36,035 nt of DNA, taken from positions 1 through 36,035 of the IMG/VR virus record IMGVR_UViG_3300030451_002189. One strand, 5' to 3'. Below are positions 1 to 8,139 of this stretch, piece by piece (within the stretch, counting starts at the first letter, position 1; each line of letters begins with the position of its first letter). The translations under genes were made by a program, and so were the position numbers. The notes below the pieces were generated by a model. It did not search any database and was not told where the DNA came from. It saw nothing but the letters and a program-made list of their open reading frames with translations. Source of the DNA: a virus.

Positions 1-1
1 A

Positions 2-1207
2 GCTCTTGTTGGTAGCACAGTAAACCCTATGGATAAGGGTGGTAAAGAATATAAAACGCTATGGGAGGATAGTGATCCAAACGAAAGGAATGCCAACGGA
101 AGAACGAAGACTGGACTTTACAGAATATTTATACCTGCATACGAAGCTCTAGAAGGTTTCTTTGATGTGTATGGCAATCCAGTGATAGATAACCCTAGCA
201 AACCCATAGAAGGATTAGATGGAGATCTTGTTGGACTAGGTAGTAAAACTTATTTAAAGAATGAAAGGGACAGCCTCAAAGCAGATGCATCAGAACTAAA
301 CGAGGTTGTTAGGCAGTTTCCGTTTACAGAAGAAGAAGCATTTAGAGATAGTATAGACGGAAGTTTATTTAATATAGGTAAGATCTATCAGCAGATTGAT
401 TTTAACAACAATCTATTTCCTACTCCAGTAGTGAGAGGTAATTTTATGTGGAAAGAAAAAGATAAAGAGGTTATATTCTCTCCAGACCCTAACGGTAGAT
501 TTAGAATGTCCTGGCAACCAAAGGATAGTAATAGAAATAAATTCATAGAAGAGTATGGTAAAAGAAAACCAGGGAATGCTCACATTGGTGTAGGAGGGGT
601 CGATAGCTATGATCTAGATGCAACGGTTGACGGTAGAGGGTCTAAAGGAGCAATGCACTTATATAATAAGTTTAACATGGAGGGTCTAAGTAACTCATTT
701 GTAATAGAATACGCTTCTCGTCCAGATCTAGCAAGTATATTTTATGAGGATGTTCTTATGTGTGCATTCTACTATGGATACCCTCTTCTTGTGGAGAACA
801 ACAAATATGGTATCGTAAGATACTTTGAATCAAGAGGTTATGATGGTTATCTTATGGATAGACCTAAACATCTTAGCTCTTCTACATCTAAAGTGAATGT
901 GAAGACAAAAGGAATCCCATCAAACTCACAAGATGTTATACAGTCACATGCTCAAGCGATAGAAGCATACATTCATGATCATGTTGGAGAAAACGCTCAA
1001 ACAGGTGAGGTAGGGCATATGTATTTTAACAGAACTCTTGAGGATTGGATTGGTTATAAAATTAACGACAGAACCAAGTTTGACTTAACAATAAGTTCTG
1101 GTTTGGCTCTTCTTGCTGCGCAAAAAGTAAAGAAAGAAAAGCCTAAAAAGAAACTTGATGAAACAAAGTTTTTTAGAAAATACAAAGTAAAACAATGGCA
1201 CTCTTAA
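2..1207 (+). CDS. terL: Terminase large subunit, C-terminal part (5' truncated by window edge)
   Basis: The reading frame is open from base 2 and the first ATG (29) is internal, so the N-terminal ATPase core lies outside the window. What remains is the end of the ATPase domain and the RNase H-like nuclease domain that cuts concatemers during headful or site-specific packaging. Visible nuclease signatures are GVDSYDLD (first acidic cluster, about base 598), FVIEYASRPD (second strand) and NDRTKFDLTISSGLALLA near the C-terminus, where the Asp of KFDL fits the last metal ligand of terminase nucleases. The linker phrase YGYPLLVENNKYGIVRYF is also typical. The portal gene follows after a 19-base gap, the standard packaging order. 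Family identity is secure; the packaging mode cannot be read from this fragment. Confidence 0.95.
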   Translation, partial: ALVGSTVNPMDKGGKEYKTLWEDSDPNERNANGRTKTGLYRIFIPAYEALEGFFDVYGNPVIDNPSKPIEGLDGDLVGLGSKTYLKNERDSLKADASELNEVVRQFPFTEEEAFRDSIDGSLFNIGKIYQQIDFNNNLFPTPVVRGNFMWKEKDKEVIFSPDPNGRFRMSWQPKDSNRNKFIEEYGKRKPGNAHIGVGGVDSYDLDATVDGRGSKGAMHLYNKFNMEGLSNSFVIEYASRPDLASIFYEDVLMCAFYYGYPLLVENNKYGIVRYFESRGYDGYLMDRPKHLSSSTSKVNVKTKGIPSNSQDVIQSHAQAIEAYIHDHVGENAQTGEVGHMYFNRTLEDWIGYKINDRTKFDLTISSGLALLAAQKVKKEKPKKKLDETKFFRKYKVKQWHS

Positions 1208-1213
1208 TTTCAC

Positions 1214-1221
1214 TATATTTG
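1214..1221 (+). promoter_or_regulatory. Bacteroidota -7 promoter box (TATATTTG) before portal
   Basis: This is a perfect TAnnTTTG match in the 19-base gap between terminase and portal. No convincing upstream TTG (-33) element is seen. The box ends only 5 bases before the portal ATG (1227), so the start of transcription would lie at or very near the start codon, giving a leaderless or nearly leaderless mRNA. Sequence match is direct; promoter activity is inferred. Confidence 0.65.
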
Positions 1222-1226
1222 CACTA

Positions 1227-3692
1227 ATGTACGGTAACACACAAAGTAATAAAAAAGGTGGTTTCCCAGATCCGCTTGCTCCTGAATCAGAAAAGGAAAG
1301 CAAGGATTATGGTTTAAGGTACGCTAAGGCTATTTACAATCAATGGTCTTCAGGAACACAGGGAAGCACGCTAATTAGAAAGCGAAAAGATACCTTTGTA
1401 AAGAATAGAGCATACGCTAGAGGTACGCAAGATACAAGTATCTATAGACAGCTTCTAACAAGTTTAGATCCAAACAATGGAGATGGAAGTTTTTTAAACT
1501 TAGACTTTACTCCTGTACCGATCTTACCTAAGTTTGTTAGAATCGTTGTAAACAAGATCTTATCTAGAGAACCCTATCCGAATCTAGAAGCTGTTGATCC
1601 TATCTCTTCTTCAGAAAAAGAAAGAGAAAAGAAAAAGCAAGAAGCTCTTGTGAATGCAAAGAAAGCTTTACAAAACATAAAAGATAAAACTGGAGTAGAT
1701 GTTGCTGATGTAGAGAACATACCAGATACTTTAGAAGAAGCTGAGATCTTTATGGATACTCAGATCAAAACGTCTGCAGAGGTAGCTGCACAGATAGCTA
1801 CGAATATGACGTTAAGCTGGAATGATTTCCACGACAAGGTTTACAGACGATGTGTTAACGACATTGTTACTTTAGGGATGGCTGTTGTAAAGAGAGAGAA
1901 TGACCCTAACTATGGTATTGTAACAAACTATGTAGACCCTATAGATTTTATACATAATGATGTAAAAGATCCTGGATTTAGTGATCTCATCTATGCTGGC
2001 CATATTAGACGAATGCCAATACACGAGCTTCGTAGAATATCAGCTGGAGAACTATCAGAGGAGGATCTAGAAAGTATTGCTAAAAAAGCTCAGAAGAAGT
2101 ATGGATATGATTCATCAGGAATGAGCGCACACTCTTATGATACTAGACATAACAGACCAACGTTTGCTTATGACAAGTATGTAGTAGAGGTTCTAGACTT
2201 TGAGTTTATGGCTGTCGATAAAATGCTTTTTGAAGAAAAAGAAAGTAAGCACGGCAACATGGGCTTCTATCAAAAGAAAGAGGGGTATACGCCGCCAGAA
2301 AACTCAATGTCTGTTAGGGTAATGAGAGAGATGGATAACGCTACAGTTTATGGTGGCTGTTTTGTTATGGGGTGCGATAAGATATTTAACTATGGTAAAA
2401 AGACAAACTTACCTAAGAATCTTCATGATTTATCTCGTGTAAATCTTTCTTACTCAGCTGTCGCTACAAATATTGAAGATATGATTCCAAAGTCTATGGT
2501 TAATAGCTGTATAGGCTTCGCAGATCAACTTCAGCTTACTCACTTGAAAATACAACAAGCTGTTGCTAAGGCTAAACCAGATGGAATCATTATTGACATA
2601 GAAGGTTTAGAAAACGTACAGTTAGGTAAAGGAGGTGAGCTTCAGCCGTTAGAGCTGCACGATATATACGAGCAGACTGGTGTATTCTACTACAGAAGTA
2701 AAAATCCAGAAGGAGGTTTCCAAAACCCACCGATTAGAGAAATAGGCAACTCTGTAAGAAACATCAATGAGTTTATTGGATTGTATAATCACTACCTACG
2801 TATGATTAGAGACGCAACTGGAATCAATGAAGTTATGGATGCTTCATCTCCAAAGGGCGATGCTCTTGTAGGTGTTAGACAGCAAGCTATAGCTGCAGGT
2901 AATAACGCTATATACGATATGACATACTCTTCTATGGTTTTATTTAAGAAGGTGTGCTCAGATATAGTAAAGTGTCTACAGGTTTTACCAGAAGATTCAT
3001 CTGTGTTTAGAGCTTATGCAAACGCTATAGGCGAAACAAACATGAAGGTTATTACTTCTTTCAAAGATCTATCTATGTACAACTTTGGTGTACAGGTGGT
3101 TAAAGAGATGGAAGATATTGAGAAGCAGTATCTAGAACAAAACATTCAGATAGCTTTATCTCAAAAAGAATTAGATATAGAAGACGCTATGGCCATACGA
3201 CAATTAAAAGATGTCAATCAAGCAGAGAGACTTCTTGTTGTTCGTAGAAAAAAGAGAATAGCTAGAAACCAACAGCTGGTTCAGCAAAATACTCAAATGC
3301 AAGGTCAAGTCCAAGCGCAATCTGCTCAAGCTGCATCACAAGCTAGGCAGCAAGAGATGCAAATGGAGGCTCAGATAGATGCTCAAAAAATGCAGATGAA
3401 AGCTGAGTTAGAGATGCGTATGGAGATGGCTAAGCATGAGATGAGAAAAGAAATAGAACTCATTAGAGCTCAAGCTACTTTAGGATTTAAAACTGACGAA
3501 CAAGAGTTTAAAGAAAAACTTGAGGTATTAAAAGAAGACAGAAAAGATACTAGAGTTAAAAAGCAAGCTGTAGAGCAAAGTAAACTTATTTCTCAAAGAA
3601 AAGGAATAAGAGCAGAGCTTGATGAAGTTCAAGAAGAAGAGGCTTCACCAGAAAGTCGAATCGATGAAATAGTTAATAATATTATACAATAA
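1227..3692 (+). CDS. Portal protein
   Basis: An 821-aa portal (head-tail connector ring), identified by its position after terminase, its length and its internal features. An N-terminal segment ends in PVPILPKFVRIVVNKILSRE (about residues 97-116), a portal-like phrase of Bacteroidota podoviruses. A clip/stem-like middle follows (FVEYN-type contacts are not individually recognisable), with the phrase YVDPIDFIHND and a long helical C-terminal part. Residues ~680-790 form a highly charged Gln/Met/Glu/Lys-rich coiled coil, which in a portal would project into the capsid as a barrel or crown. The ATG at 1227 is preferred because it sits just after a TATATTTG box with no room for a ribosome-binding leader. 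The next gene starts 2 bases after the stop. Confidence 0.9.
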   Translation: MYGNTQSNKKGGFPDPLAPESEKESKDYGLRYAKAIYNQWSSGTQGSTLIRKRKDTFVKNRAYARGTQDTSIYRQLLTSLDPNNGDGSFLNLDFTPVPILPKFVRIVVNKILSREPYPNLEAVDPISSSEKEREKKKQEALVNAKKALQNIKDKTGVDVADVENIPDTLEEAEIFMDTQIKTSAEVAAQIATNMTLSWNDFHDKVYRRCVNDIVTLGMAVVKRENDPNYGIVTNYVDPIDFIHNDVKDPGFSDLIYAGHIRRMPIHELRRISAGELSEEDLESIAKKAQKKYGYDSSGMSAHSYDTRHNRPTFAYDKYVVEVLDFEFMAVDKMLFEEKESKHGNMGFYQKKEGYTPPENSMSVRVMREMDNATVYGGCFVMGCDKIFNYGKKTNLPKNLHDLSRVNLSYSAVATNIEDMIPKSMVNSCIGFADQLQLTHLKIQQAVAKAKPDGIIIDIEGLENVQLGKGGELQPLELHDIYEQTGVFYYRSKNPEGGFQNPPIREIGNSVRNINEFIGLYNHYLRMIRDATGINEVMDASSPKGDALVGVRQQAIAAGNNAIYDMTYSSMVLFKKVCSDIVKCLQVLPEDSSVFRAYANAIGETNMKVITSFKDLSMYNFGVQVVKEMEDIEKQYLEQNIQIALSQKELDIEDAMAIRQLKDVNQAERLLVVRRKKRIARNQQLVQQNTQMQGQVQAQSAQAASQARQQEMQMEAQIDAQKMQMKAELEMRMEMAKHEMRKEIELIRAQATLGFKTDEQEFKEKLEVLKEDRKDTRVKKQAVEQSKLISQRKGIRAELDEVQEEEASPESRIDEIVNNIIQ

Positions 3693-3694
3693 CA

Positions 3695-4072
3695 ATGTCT
3701 ACAACATATCCCACAGTAAACTTAAACACAGCAGGAAGGCTAGATATTATTTGCAGAAGAAATGATTCTTTTCAACTTGTTTTAGAATTTAACGCTACTA
3801 TACCAACAAGCGGATGGAAGATGGATGTTGTAACAAAGTCTGGAGGTACAGTTATAATTCCAGACACTGAGTTTAGCTATGTTATTTCTGATGGTGTAGC
3901 AACAAACTCTAAACTTACAATATCTGCTCAAGCTGCAGAGATGATTGCAGCTGCAGGTCTTTATGTTTATGATATTCAAAACACTCACCCATCTAGCGAT
4001 GTAGACGGAGCTGATCTAGTAAAGACTTATTTATTTGGAACATTTAAAGTAGTAGGAGACATTACAACATAA
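3695..4072 (+). CDS. Small structural protein, possible fibre-associated domain
   Basis: A 125-aa protein predicted to be all-beta and without a signal peptide. It opens with STTYPTVNLNTAGRLDIICR, followed by alternating hydrophobic/polar strands and the phrase GWKMDVVTKSGG. This resembles the small beta-sandwich domains that precede or cap phage fibres and baseplate proteins, but I cannot name a family. It lies 2 bases after portal and 7 bases before the large fibre gene, so it is probably co-translated with the fibre and may be its adaptor or attachment protein. The function is inferred from context only. Confidence 0.55.
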   Translation: MSTTYPTVNLNTAGRLDIICRRNDSFQLVLEFNATIPTSGWKMDVVTKSGGTVIIPDTEFSYVISDGVATNSKLTISAQAAEMIAAAGLYVYDIQNTHPSSDVDGADLVKTYLFGTFKVVGDITT

Positions 4073-4079
4073 AACTAAT

Positions 4080-6182
4080 ATGGCTATACAAGTTTTAAAT
4101 TCATCAACAACAACGGTAGACGCTTCGTCTGCTACACCCATAGTAGTTAGTGTAACTAATGTAGGTCTAACTGGTCCTGCAGGAGTAGATGCTCCAGTTT
4201 TAAGTCCTGGAACAGGTATTGATATAGTTGGTACAGACATTAGCGTTGATGTATCGGACTTTATGAGCAATGGCGTTGACAACAGGGTTGTTACTGCTAG
4301 TGGCGCTGACACTATGAATGCCGAAGCTAATTTTACATTTTCAAATGAAGAGGCCATTATTGCTTCTACATCTTCCGCTAAACCAACTTTAGCTTTAGCT
4401 AACTCCAACTCAGATGCTAATGGACCAGGATTGATTTTTGCTAAACAACCATCAGGTAGCGCTGCGAATAACGATGTTGCTGGTACAATTCAGTATCAAG
4501 CATTTAATGATGCAAATCAATTAACAGCAATTACATCTATTAGCAGTCAGATAACTAATGTGGCTGACGGGGCTGAAGCAGGTAAATATAATATTTTAGT
4601 TACAGCAAATGGATCTACAATCCAACCAGGGTTACAACTTGAAGGTAGCAGCTTAGCAAATCAAGTAGATGCTACTATAGGAGCTGGAACAAGTTCGGTT
4701 ACTACTTTAGCTGGAACTCTTACTATGGGAACTACAGCAGCAATGACAAATGCTGGACAACTTTCTGTAGCGGCTCAACCTAACATTACGTCATTAGGAA
4801 CATTAACGTCTTTACAAGTAGACAATATAAATATAGATGGTAATACAATAACATCTTCTACTGCTGCAGACTTAACTATCAATGTGACTGATGGACAAAG
4901 CGTAGTTATTGAAGGTGTGGATATAGACGATGGAGTTGTAACTGGAGCTTCTTCAATTACGTCAACTTCTTTTGTTGGTGCGCTTACAGGAAATGCGTCT
5001 ACAGCTACAGCATTGGCTACTCCTAGAGCTTTTCAAACAGACCTAGCTAGTACGTCAGCTGTAAACTTTGATGGCAGTGCAGCCAATACTCACGGTGTTA
5101 CTGGAACGCTACCTGTTGCTAACGGAGGTACAGGCGCTACAAGTTTTACAGCTAATGAATTACTTTTTGGCAATGGAACAAGCGCAATACAAAGCTCGAG
5201 CAACTTAACGTATAGTGGTTCAACGTTTAGTATTACAGATAGTGATAGTTTTCAACCTGTGTTAAGGTTAGAAAACACTCATAATAGTGCACTTTCAGGG
5301 AACATAATATTTTCAAAAAGTAGAGATTCGGGGACTTCTGCTGACGGAGATAGAATTGGCCAGATATTTTTTATAGGTCATGATGACGCTGGTAATACGG
5401 GGCAACAATATGGTTTAATAGAGTGTAATTCTAAAGAAACTGGTAGCGGTCAAGAGGGTGGAAAAATATTCATGCAAGTTGCTTCTCATGATGGAAGCAA
5501 TGTTACTGGATTTTCAATAGAAGATGGAGACGCAGCTGGTGAGGTTGACGCAACGATAGCAGCTGGGACATCCTCGTTAACTACAGTTGCTGGAAATCTT
5601 AAAGTAACAACAGCGGAGAGTGTTAATGGAAATTACAGTTCTTTAGTTGTAGACTCTAGTAATAGCGTAGTAAAATCAGATGAAAGAGTAAAAACTTTAA
5701 AGGTTACTGGAGCCAGAATGAAAACCATGGGGAGTAGTCCTTTAACTGTGTTTGCTGCTCCAGGAGCAAATACTGCAATACAGATGATTGAGGCTACTAT
5801 GTTTGTAGACTATTCAGGAACTGATGCTAGTTTTCCTTCTTCTATAGTAAGCGGATCTGAGCAAAACAGACTTCAGTTTATTTGCACACCAGATGATGGG
5901 GTTAGTAATTCTACAGTAGTTCCTCTTGGAACATTCACTAGAGGGCAAGTAAATAACGCTCTTTCTAAGGACACTTTGGTTGTAAGGGATATACCTCAAG
6001 TACAAGCAAGACTTGGTATAAATAAACCAATACAGCTCAAATTCAGAAACGTATCAACAGGTAATGGTGTTGATTCTGTAGCTACTCCAGGCTCTGATTT
6101 TTTCTTTAAAATTAAATATAGAGTTGTAGATACAACATCTGATTTTGTAGTTTCAGCAACAGATACAGCATTAACACCGTAA
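4080..6182 (+). CDS. Fibre protein (head or tail fibre) with internal duplication
   Basis: A 700-aa Thr/Ser/Ala/Gly-rich protein. A short collagen-like piece (VGLTGPAGVDAP, residues 28-39) is followed by fibre phrases common in phage and metagenomic fibres: NITSLGTLTSLQVDN (~235-249), LTGNASTATALATPRAF (~302-318) and LPVANGGTGATSF (~344-356). A domain at residues ~101-212 recurs at ~392-506. Both copies begin with a PxLxLxN phrase, contain an IFxK strand and end with VDATIxAGTSSxTTxAG. The C-terminal ~180 residues are a separate beta-rich domain (ARMKTMGSSPLTVFAAP onward), possibly the receptor-binding tip. The location between portal and capsid genes leaves open whether it decorates the head or the tail. 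Host recognition is the likely role. Confidence 0.75.
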   Translation: MAIQVLNSSTTTVDASSATPIVVSVTNVGLTGPAGVDAPVLSPGTGIDIVGTDISVDVSDFMSNGVDNRVVTASGADTMNAEANFTFSNEEAIIASTSSAKPTLALANSNSDANGPGLIFAKQPSGSAANNDVAGTIQYQAFNDANQLTAITSISSQITNVADGAEAGKYNILVTANGSTIQPGLQLEGSSLANQVDATIGAGTSSVTTLAGTLTMGTTAAMTNAGQLSVAAQPNITSLGTLTSLQVDNINIDGNTITSSTAADLTINVTDGQSVVIEGVDIDDGVVTGASSITSTSFVGALTGNASTATALATPRAFQTDLASTSAVNFDGSAANTHGVTGTLPVANGGTGATSFTANELLFGNGTSAIQSSSNLTYSGSTFSITDSDSFQPVLRLENTHNSALSGNIIFSKSRDSGTSADGDRIGQIFFIGHDDAGNTGQQYGLIECNSKETGSGQEGGKIFMQVASHDGSNVTGFSIEDGDAAGEVDATIAAGTSSLTTVAGNLKVTTAESVNGNYSSLVVDSSNSVVKSDERVKTLKVTGARMKTMGSSPLTVFAAPGANTAIQMIEATMFVDYSGTDASFPSSIVSGSEQNRLQFICTPDDGVSNSTVVPLGTFTRGQVNNALSKDTLVVRDIPQVQARLGINKPIQLKFRNVSTGNGVDSVATPGSDFFFKIKYRVVDTTSDFVVSATDTALTP

Positions 6183-6184
6183 TT

Positions 6185-6493
6185 ATGGCTAAAAAGAAAG
6201 ATCCAAGATTAGCAAGAGCAGGAGTAAGCGGATATAATAAAGCCAAGCGTACTCCAAATCATCCTACAAAGTCTCACGTAGTTGTAGCTAAAGTAGGGGA
6301 TAAAGTAAAGCTCATCAGATTTGGTCAGCAAGGTAAAAGGGTTGGCACTATAAAAGGAACTGCAGGTAAGCCTAAAAAAGGTGAGTCAGCAAGAATGAAA
6401 GCAAAGCGTAAATCTTTCAAAGCAAGACACGCTAAAAATATAAAAAGAGGGAAACTGTCTGCTGCATGGTGGGCAAACAAAGTAAAGTGGTAA
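6185..6493 (+). CDS. Conserved small basic phage protein
   Basis: A 102-aa, Lys/Arg-rich protein. Its landmark phrases are RAGVSGYNKAKRTPNHPTKS near the N-terminus, VKLIRFGQQG in the middle and SFKARHAKNI followed by AAWWANKVKW at the end. From memory these phrases occur in a family of unknown function that is widespread in marine phages of very different hosts (cyanophages, pelagiphages, flavophages); I cannot verify the family number here. The strong positive charge and small size suggest nucleic-acid binding, possibly a DNA-associated head protein, but no catalytic motif is visible. It starts 2 bases after the fibre stop and ends a transcription block, because a promoter box follows. Confidence 0.8.
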   Translation: MAKKKDPRLARAGVSGYNKAKRTPNHPTKSHVVVAKVGDKVKLIRFGQQGKRVGTIKGTAGKPKKGESARMKAKRKSFKARHAKNIKRGKLSAAWWANKVKW

Positions 6494-6499
6494 AACAAC

Positions 6500-6507
6500 T
6501 ATCTTTG
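6500..6507 (+). promoter_or_regulatory. Bacteroidota -7 promoter box (TATCTTTG)
   Basis: A TAnnTTTG match in the 32-base gap before the gene at 6526, with 18 bases between box and ATG. The leader is A-rich (AAAACATAAAAACAAA) and has no Shine-Dalgarno sequence, as usual for Bacteroidota. No clear -33 TTG is seen. Confidence 0.6.
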
Positions 6508-6525
6508 TAAAAACATAAAAACAAA

Positions 6526-6999
6526 ATGGCAAGCGCAAATTATTATTCTATAAAAGTTACACCAACAGTACTTGCAGGTGCTGCTGATGCTGACGATGTT
6601 ATTTTTAACCCAACAAAAATACCTGGGGCTGCACCTACATTAGGTGGGGCGACTAGACTTTTAAATGTAAACGTAGTTTACTACGATGATTATGAAGGGG
6701 CTTTAGATCTTTATTTCTTTGAAAAAGATACTAACAATCTAGGTACTTTAGGTGCAGCTATTAGTATATCAGATGCCAATCTTAAAACAAACAAATTGTT
6801 AGGTGTTATGTCTATAGGTGCAGTTTCAAGTGGAGCAGTAGGTGATATGATAGGAGCTAGAGCTAAAACAAATACAAGTGCAAACATGATACTTCAAGCT
6901 GCTAGCGGAAGCTCTGATATATTTGTAGCTGGAGTTGCTCAAGGTGGACATACTTTTACAGCAGACGGTATAGACTTAACATTTTCATTTAGATCTTAA
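6526..6999 (+). CDS. Putative minor structural protein
   Basis: A 157-aa, Ala/Gly/Thr-rich, predicted beta-sandwich protein (VNVVYYDDYEGALDLYFFEK is the most distinctive stretch). There is no signal peptide, membrane segment or catalytic motif. It is the first gene after its own promoter box and precedes a similarly sized beta-rich gene after a 6-base gap. Size, composition and placement between fibre and capsid modules fit a capsid decoration, fibre-tip or minor virion protein, but I do not recognise a named family. Confidence 0.5.
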   Translation: MASANYYSIKVTPTVLAGAADADDVIFNPTKIPGAAPTLGGATRLLNVNVVYYDDYEGALDLYFFEKDTNNLGTLGAAISISDANLKTNKLLGVMSIGAVSSGAVGDMIGARAKTNTSANMILQAASGSSDIFVAGVAQGGHTFTADGIDLTFSFRS

Positions 7000-7005
7000 T
7001 AAATC

Positions 7006-7482
7006 ATGGCTACTACAGTAACAAATGCATCTCTTACAGTAACCGTTACAGAGGCTATAACTCTTAACGGTCAGGATTACGGTGCAACAAATAGTAAAGT
7101 AACAGCCTCAATAAATGAGATCGCAAAAGGTATTGTTACTGTCAATACTGATAAAAACGAAATACTAGGATTTATAGCTTCTGGTGCTGCAAAAGGAAGT
7201 TTCATAGAAGCTAATGTTAGGTATATAAGAATAACAAACTTAGACGATACAAACTTTGTTGTATTATTCTTTACAAACGAGAGCTCAGATGAGTTTGGCG
7301 TAAAGCTAGATGCTGGACAATCTTTTATATTTAACGCAGATAATGTTGGAGGTGTTGTAGATACTTTTGATGCAAACAGCGGAGGTGCTGCTTCATCAGG
7401 ACAGCTTGCTGATCTTACAGCAATATCTTCTCAAGCAGATACAGCCTCTGTAGATTTAGAATACTTTGTAGCTTGTGCATAA
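7006..7482 (+). CDS. Putative minor structural protein (beta-rich)
   Basis: A 158-aa protein with a beta-sandwich look. The segment VRYIRITNLDDTNFVVLFF followed by KLDAGQSFIFNAD resembles the 'ordered beta-strand with polar tip' pattern of phage decoration or spike domains. I recall similar phrases in marine phage proteins annotated only as structural or hypothetical. It lies 6 bases after the preceding gene and 1 base before the next ATG (7484), so the three are almost certainly co-translated. Whether it is a true virion component is inferred from neighbours only. Confidence 0.5.
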   Translation: MATTVTNASLTVTVTEAITLNGQDYGATNSKVTASINEIAKGIVTVNTDKNEILGFIASGAAKGSFIEANVRYIRITNLDDTNFVVLFFTNESSDEFGVKLDAGQSFIFNADNVGGVVDTFDANSGGAASSGQLADLTAISSQADTASVDLEYFVACA

Positions 7483-7483
7483 A

Positions 7484-7681
7484 ATGAAAGTCGTAAAGAA
7501 ATATAAAAAAGGAGCGAAGCTAAACGTAACAAACAAAAAAGTTGCGATAGATCCTCCTAAAGGACACCACTGGATGGAAGAAGGTGGCAGATACTACCTT
7601 ATGAAAGGAGAGTATAAGCCTCACCCTGGGGCTGTAGAAAAAGCTAGTTTTAAATTAGTAGATCACCCTAAAGCAAAATAA
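7484..7681 (+). CDS. Small basic protein, paralog of the next gene
   Basis: A 65-aa protein starting at the ATG at 7484, 1 base after the upstream stop; an in-frame GTG at 7475 lies inside the previous gene and is less likely. The N-terminus MKVVKKYKKG matches a Lys-aromatic-x-x-Gly pattern seen in other small proteins of this window. The rest (PPKGHHWMEEGGRYYLMKG, then ASFKLVDHP) aligns with the following gene: P-x-G-aromatic-aromatic-W, then E-x-x-R-Y-x-L, then A-x-FK(L/V)V. It is probably a small domain with a Trp/Tyr-rich core. The function is unknown. Confidence 0.65.
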   Translation: MKVVKKYKKGAKLNVTNKKVAIDPPKGHHWMEEGGRYYLMKGEYKPHPGAVEKASFKLVDHPKAK

Positions 7682-7684
7682 CTA

Positions 7685-7948
7685 ATGCCTGAGGTAACTT
7701 ACAATGAATACTCTACTGTTCTTAAGAATCACGAGACAAGACGAAAAGCTGTTGTAGTTAGACCTAGAGAGAGAGTTATTGCAACAAATACAAGACCGCC
7801 TACCGTTCCTGCTCCACTAGGTTATTACTGGTGGTTAGAAAATGAAAGATATCATCTTGTTGCTGGTAGGCCAGATAGAGCTTTCTTTCTTAGTGAACGA
7901 CAAGCTTCAACAACTGCAGTATTTAAAGTAGTAACTCTAAGGCCATGA
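7685..7948 (+). CDS. Small protein, paralog of the preceding gene
   Basis: An 87-aa protein. Its second half (PAPLGYYWWLENERYHLVAG, later AVFKVVTLRP) carries the same spaced pattern as the 65-aa gene just upstream: P-x-G-aromatic-aromatic-W-x-x-E-x-x-R-Y-x-L-x-x-G, then A-x-FKVV. The N-terminal third differs and is Arg-rich. The pair looks like a tandem duplication that has since diverged. Its stop overlaps the next ATG (ATGA). No function can be assigned; co-location with head genes suggests a virion or assembly role. Confidence 0.6.
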   Translation: MPEVTYNEYSTVLKNHETRRKAVVVRPRERVIATNTRPPTVPAPLGYYWWLENERYHLVAGRPDRAFFLSERQASTTAVFKVVTLRP

Positions 7949-8139
7949 AGAAAATGAAGTTCAACCCTAAGTATACTAAAGGTAGTTCTGATGTATCTAA
8001 ACGTAAAAAACTTATGGCGCAAATAGCTGCTATATATAAAAAACACAGAGGTACAAAAGATAAAAGAAAGAAAAAAGGATTCCCTCCTGCTGTAGCTGCA
8101 AAGCTAAAGTCGTTAATGAAACAAAGAGATAAGATATGA
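7945..8139 (+). CDS. Very basic small protein
   Basis: A 64-aa protein with about one third Lys/Arg (RGTKDKRKKKGFPPAVAAKL) and no acidic patch, starting by ATGA overlap with the previous gene and ending in an ATGA overlap with the next. The N-terminus MKKMKFNPKYTKGSSD has the K-aromatic-x-K-G pattern shared with other small genes here. The charge predicts binding to DNA or RNA, or to the acidic scaffold encoded downstream. No family is recognised, but the tight coupling on both sides supports a real gene. Confidence 0.6.
   Translation: MKKMKFNPKYTKGSSDVSKRKKLMAQIAAIYKKHRGTKDKRKKKGFPPAVAAKLKSLMKQRDKI

Noticed and set aside
1085-1303. Minus-strand reading frames throughout (for example 1085-1303, 4031-4408, 7923-8261, 35240-35575)
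   Set aside because: All lie opposite well-supported + strand genes, have no promoter box or conserved phrases, and are explained as antisense shadows of AT-rich coding sequence.
6918-6925. TATATTTG inside the 6526 gene (and another at 16838-16845)
   Set aside because: Within coding sequence and at least 80 bases from any start; in AT-rich DNA a few such matches are expected by chance.
7475-7483. GTG start for the 65-aa protein
   Set aside because: It overlaps the upstream gene; ATG 7484 directly follows the stop and gives the MKxxKKYKKG N-terminus shared with other genes.
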